The notes under the pieces were generated by a model. That model saw only the letters and a list, made by a program, of their open reading frames with translations. It was not told the DNA's origin and did no database searches. From assembly GCA_949283935.1 (NCBI GenBank), contig CASDUJ010000009.1:1-64000 (forward strand): DNA of 64,000 nucleotides, written 5' to 3'. Below, in pieces: positions 62,872 through 64,000 of this stretch. How positions within the stretch are numbered: the stretch's first letter is position 1; every line of letters begins with the position of its first letter. Made by a program: the position numbers and the translations under genes. This stretch comes from an uncultured bacterium. GTDB taxonomy: Bacteria; Cyanobacteriota; Vampirovibrionia; Gastranaerophilales; JAILCC01.

Positions 62872-64000
62872 ATGCCAAATAATATAAATTTAGTAAATGA
62901 TTTGTTTATGATTCTACCTCAAGTGATTTTACTGTTGACAATTTTTGTTAATATTTTTGTTATTTCATTTGCAAAACAAGAGAAATCTTTTGTTGTTTAT
63001 TTGTCTTCATTGTTTGCCTTGGCTGTTGCCTCTTTTTTGTATATATTTTCTGCTGTCAGTGTTAATTATTCTGCTTTTTTTGGTGCTTTGCAGCTAAATA
63101 AATTTGCGTTGTTTTTTAGTATATTAATATGCGTGAGTGCTTTTGGAGTGCTTTTAATTTCAAAAAAAACCTTAAAGCTATGTAAAAAATTTCAAGCCGA
63201 ATTCTATTCGATGATGCTTTGCGCTGTTTTAGGTTCTTTATTTCTCGTTCAAGCTTCTGATTTAGTCTCGGTTTTCGTGTCTTTAGAATTTTTAAGTATA
63301 TCTACTTACTTTCTAATTGGCTATTTTAAAGATGAGAGAATTTCTGTCGAAAGTTCTTTGAAATATTTTGTAACAAGTTGCTTGGTCAGTGCAATTATGT
63401 TGTATGGCTTTTCTTTCCTTTATGGAGTTACTTCTACCACTAATATGTCTCAAATCTTAAATATATTAATAAATCAACATTTTTTGATGACTCCTTTAAA
63501 TGTTTTCGCTTTTATACTTATATTTGCTGCTATTGCTTTTAAAACTTCGATATTTCCTTTTCATATGTGGACATCAGATGTTTACAAAGGTGCACCAGTA
63601 ACTATTGCGGCTTTTTTGTCTTTGGTTCCAAAATTTGCTGGGTTTGCTTTGCTTCTTAAATTTCTTCCATTTTCAATTGTTAGTGTTTTCCTTATTTATA
63701 TAGTTTCTATAGCTACTATTTCAATTGGTAATTTGTTAGCAATTAGAGAAAATGATTTGAAAAAATTTATGGCATATAGTACTATAGCACAAGCTGGCTT
63801 TATTCTTTCTGCTTTTTGTGCTTACAAAAATGCTTTTAATCTTTCTCCAGCCTTCTTTTATATGTTAATTTACCTTTTTATGAATTTAGGTGCTTGGTGC
63901 GCTGTAGAGATTTTTATTAACAAAACAGGATTTAGTAAAATAGATGATTTTAGCGGTTTTGCATATGTGAATCCACCTGTAGCTTTAGGATTCGCAGTAT
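62872..64000 (+). CDS. nuoN: Complex I subunit N (NuoN/NdhB), cut by the window end
   Basis: An open frame from ATG 62872 (AGGAG upstream) to the end of the window, 376 complete codons of about 480 expected. It is rich in hydrophobic segments and carries SDLVSVFVSLEFLSISTYFL with the TM5 Glu, FKTSIFPFHMWTSDVYKGAP and MAYSTIAQAGFILSAF, all NuoN signatures. Eleventh and probably last core subunit; what follows (hydrogenase, nuoEFG or nothing) lies outside the window. Confidence 0.95.
   Translation, partial: MPNNINLVNDLFMILPQVILLLTIFVNIFVISFAKQEKSFVVYLSSLFALAVASFLYIFSAVSVNYSAFFGALQLNKFALFFSILICVSAFGVLLISKKTLKLCKKFQAEFYSMMLCAVLGSLFLVQASDLVSVFVSLEFLSISTYFLIGYFKDERISVESSLKYFVTSCLVSAIMLYGFSFLYGVTSTTNMSQILNILINQHFLMTPLNVFAFILIFAAIAFKTSIFPFHMWTSDVYKGAPVTIAAFLSLVPKFAGFALLLKFLPFSIVSVFLIYIVSIATISIGNLLAIRENDLKKFMAYSTIAQAGFILSAFCAYKNAFNLSPAFFYMLIYLFMNLGAWCAVEIFINKTGFSKIDDFSGFAYVNPPVALGFAV

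Noticed and set aside
1-64000. CRISPR arrays, insertion sequences and prophage
   Set aside because: No direct-repeat arrays, transposases, integrases or phage structural genes were found on either strand.

Overview
The window is 64 kb of strongly A+T-rich, gene-dense bacterial chromosome (near 30 % G+C by eye, not computed). It carries no prophage, insertion sequence or CRISPR array that I can see. The cell is a diderm: a TamB/AsmA-like protein of 1,489 residues sits beside an MlaE-type lipid-transport permease. An anaerobic or microaerophilic fermenter is suggested by a reverse rubrerythrin, a class II (B12-dependent) ribonucleotide reductase and a complex I without the NADH-oxidising module. 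The closest match I can argue for is a non-photosynthetic relative of Cyanobacteria (Melainabacteria/Vampirovibrionia, Gastranaerophilales-like). The argument rests on a short prenyl-diphosphate synthase next to a DUF212 PAP2-type phosphatase (an arrangement I associate with cyanobacteria), a cyanobacterial-sized Orn/Lys/Arg decarboxylase and an 11-subunit complex I. Elusimicrobiota are an alternative I cannot exclude.

Layout. 1-6.5 kb: 3' part of nagA, a stand-alone fusA, then on the minus strand rpsE-rpmD-rplO-secY-adk, a spc-type block cut off from its usual upstream genes. 6.7-11.3 kb: an unknown protein, a receiver-like/GGDEF protein with an altered active site, dnaX and an LD-carboxypeptidase. 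11.3-16.1 kb: a surface-glycan cassette (acetyltransferase, GT2, TagB/TagF-like transferase, Rossmann protein, LicD transferase). 16.1-26 kb: a candidate small RNA, reverse rubrerythrin, SRP RNA, thioesterase, decarboxylase, gyrA, ACT protein with PFL protein, and murQ with a membrane GT2. 26-36.6 kb: dapF, PC4-like protein, the TamB-like protein, mlaE, ilvE, tRNA-Arg(CCT), comM, the DUF212 phosphatase and a prenyl synthase. 36.8-43.2 kb: a winged-helix protein, rsmI, a small unknown, an RlmD/TrmA-family methyltransferase and a SWIM/SNF2 helicase. 43.5-48.7 kb: an unknown Cys-rich protein, then nucleotide metabolism (phosphatase, purine nucleoside phosphorylase, dCMP deaminase, nrdJ). 48.4-54.4 kb: secreted small proteins, an M16 protease homologue without its zinc motif, then a compact regulatory operon (sigma-70-like protein, UPF0173 hydrolase, two WYL-type regulators) and two small convergent unknowns. 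54.5-64 kb: nuoABCDHIJKLMN, with nuoN running off the end.

How it fits together. NagA, MurQ and the LD-carboxypeptidase recycle wall fragments, and DapF feeds new wall. The glycan cassette and the membrane GT2 decorate or build surface polysaccharide, while TamB-like and MlaE proteins handle lipid traffic to the outer membrane. Eight of ten convergent gene junctions have essentially no intergenic DNA; four share the same 4-base TTAR stop overlap. Six genes appear to start with TTG. The items most worth following are the complex I without EFG, the sigma/WYL operon, the candidate C-rich small RNA, the glycan cassette and the inactive M16 homologue.
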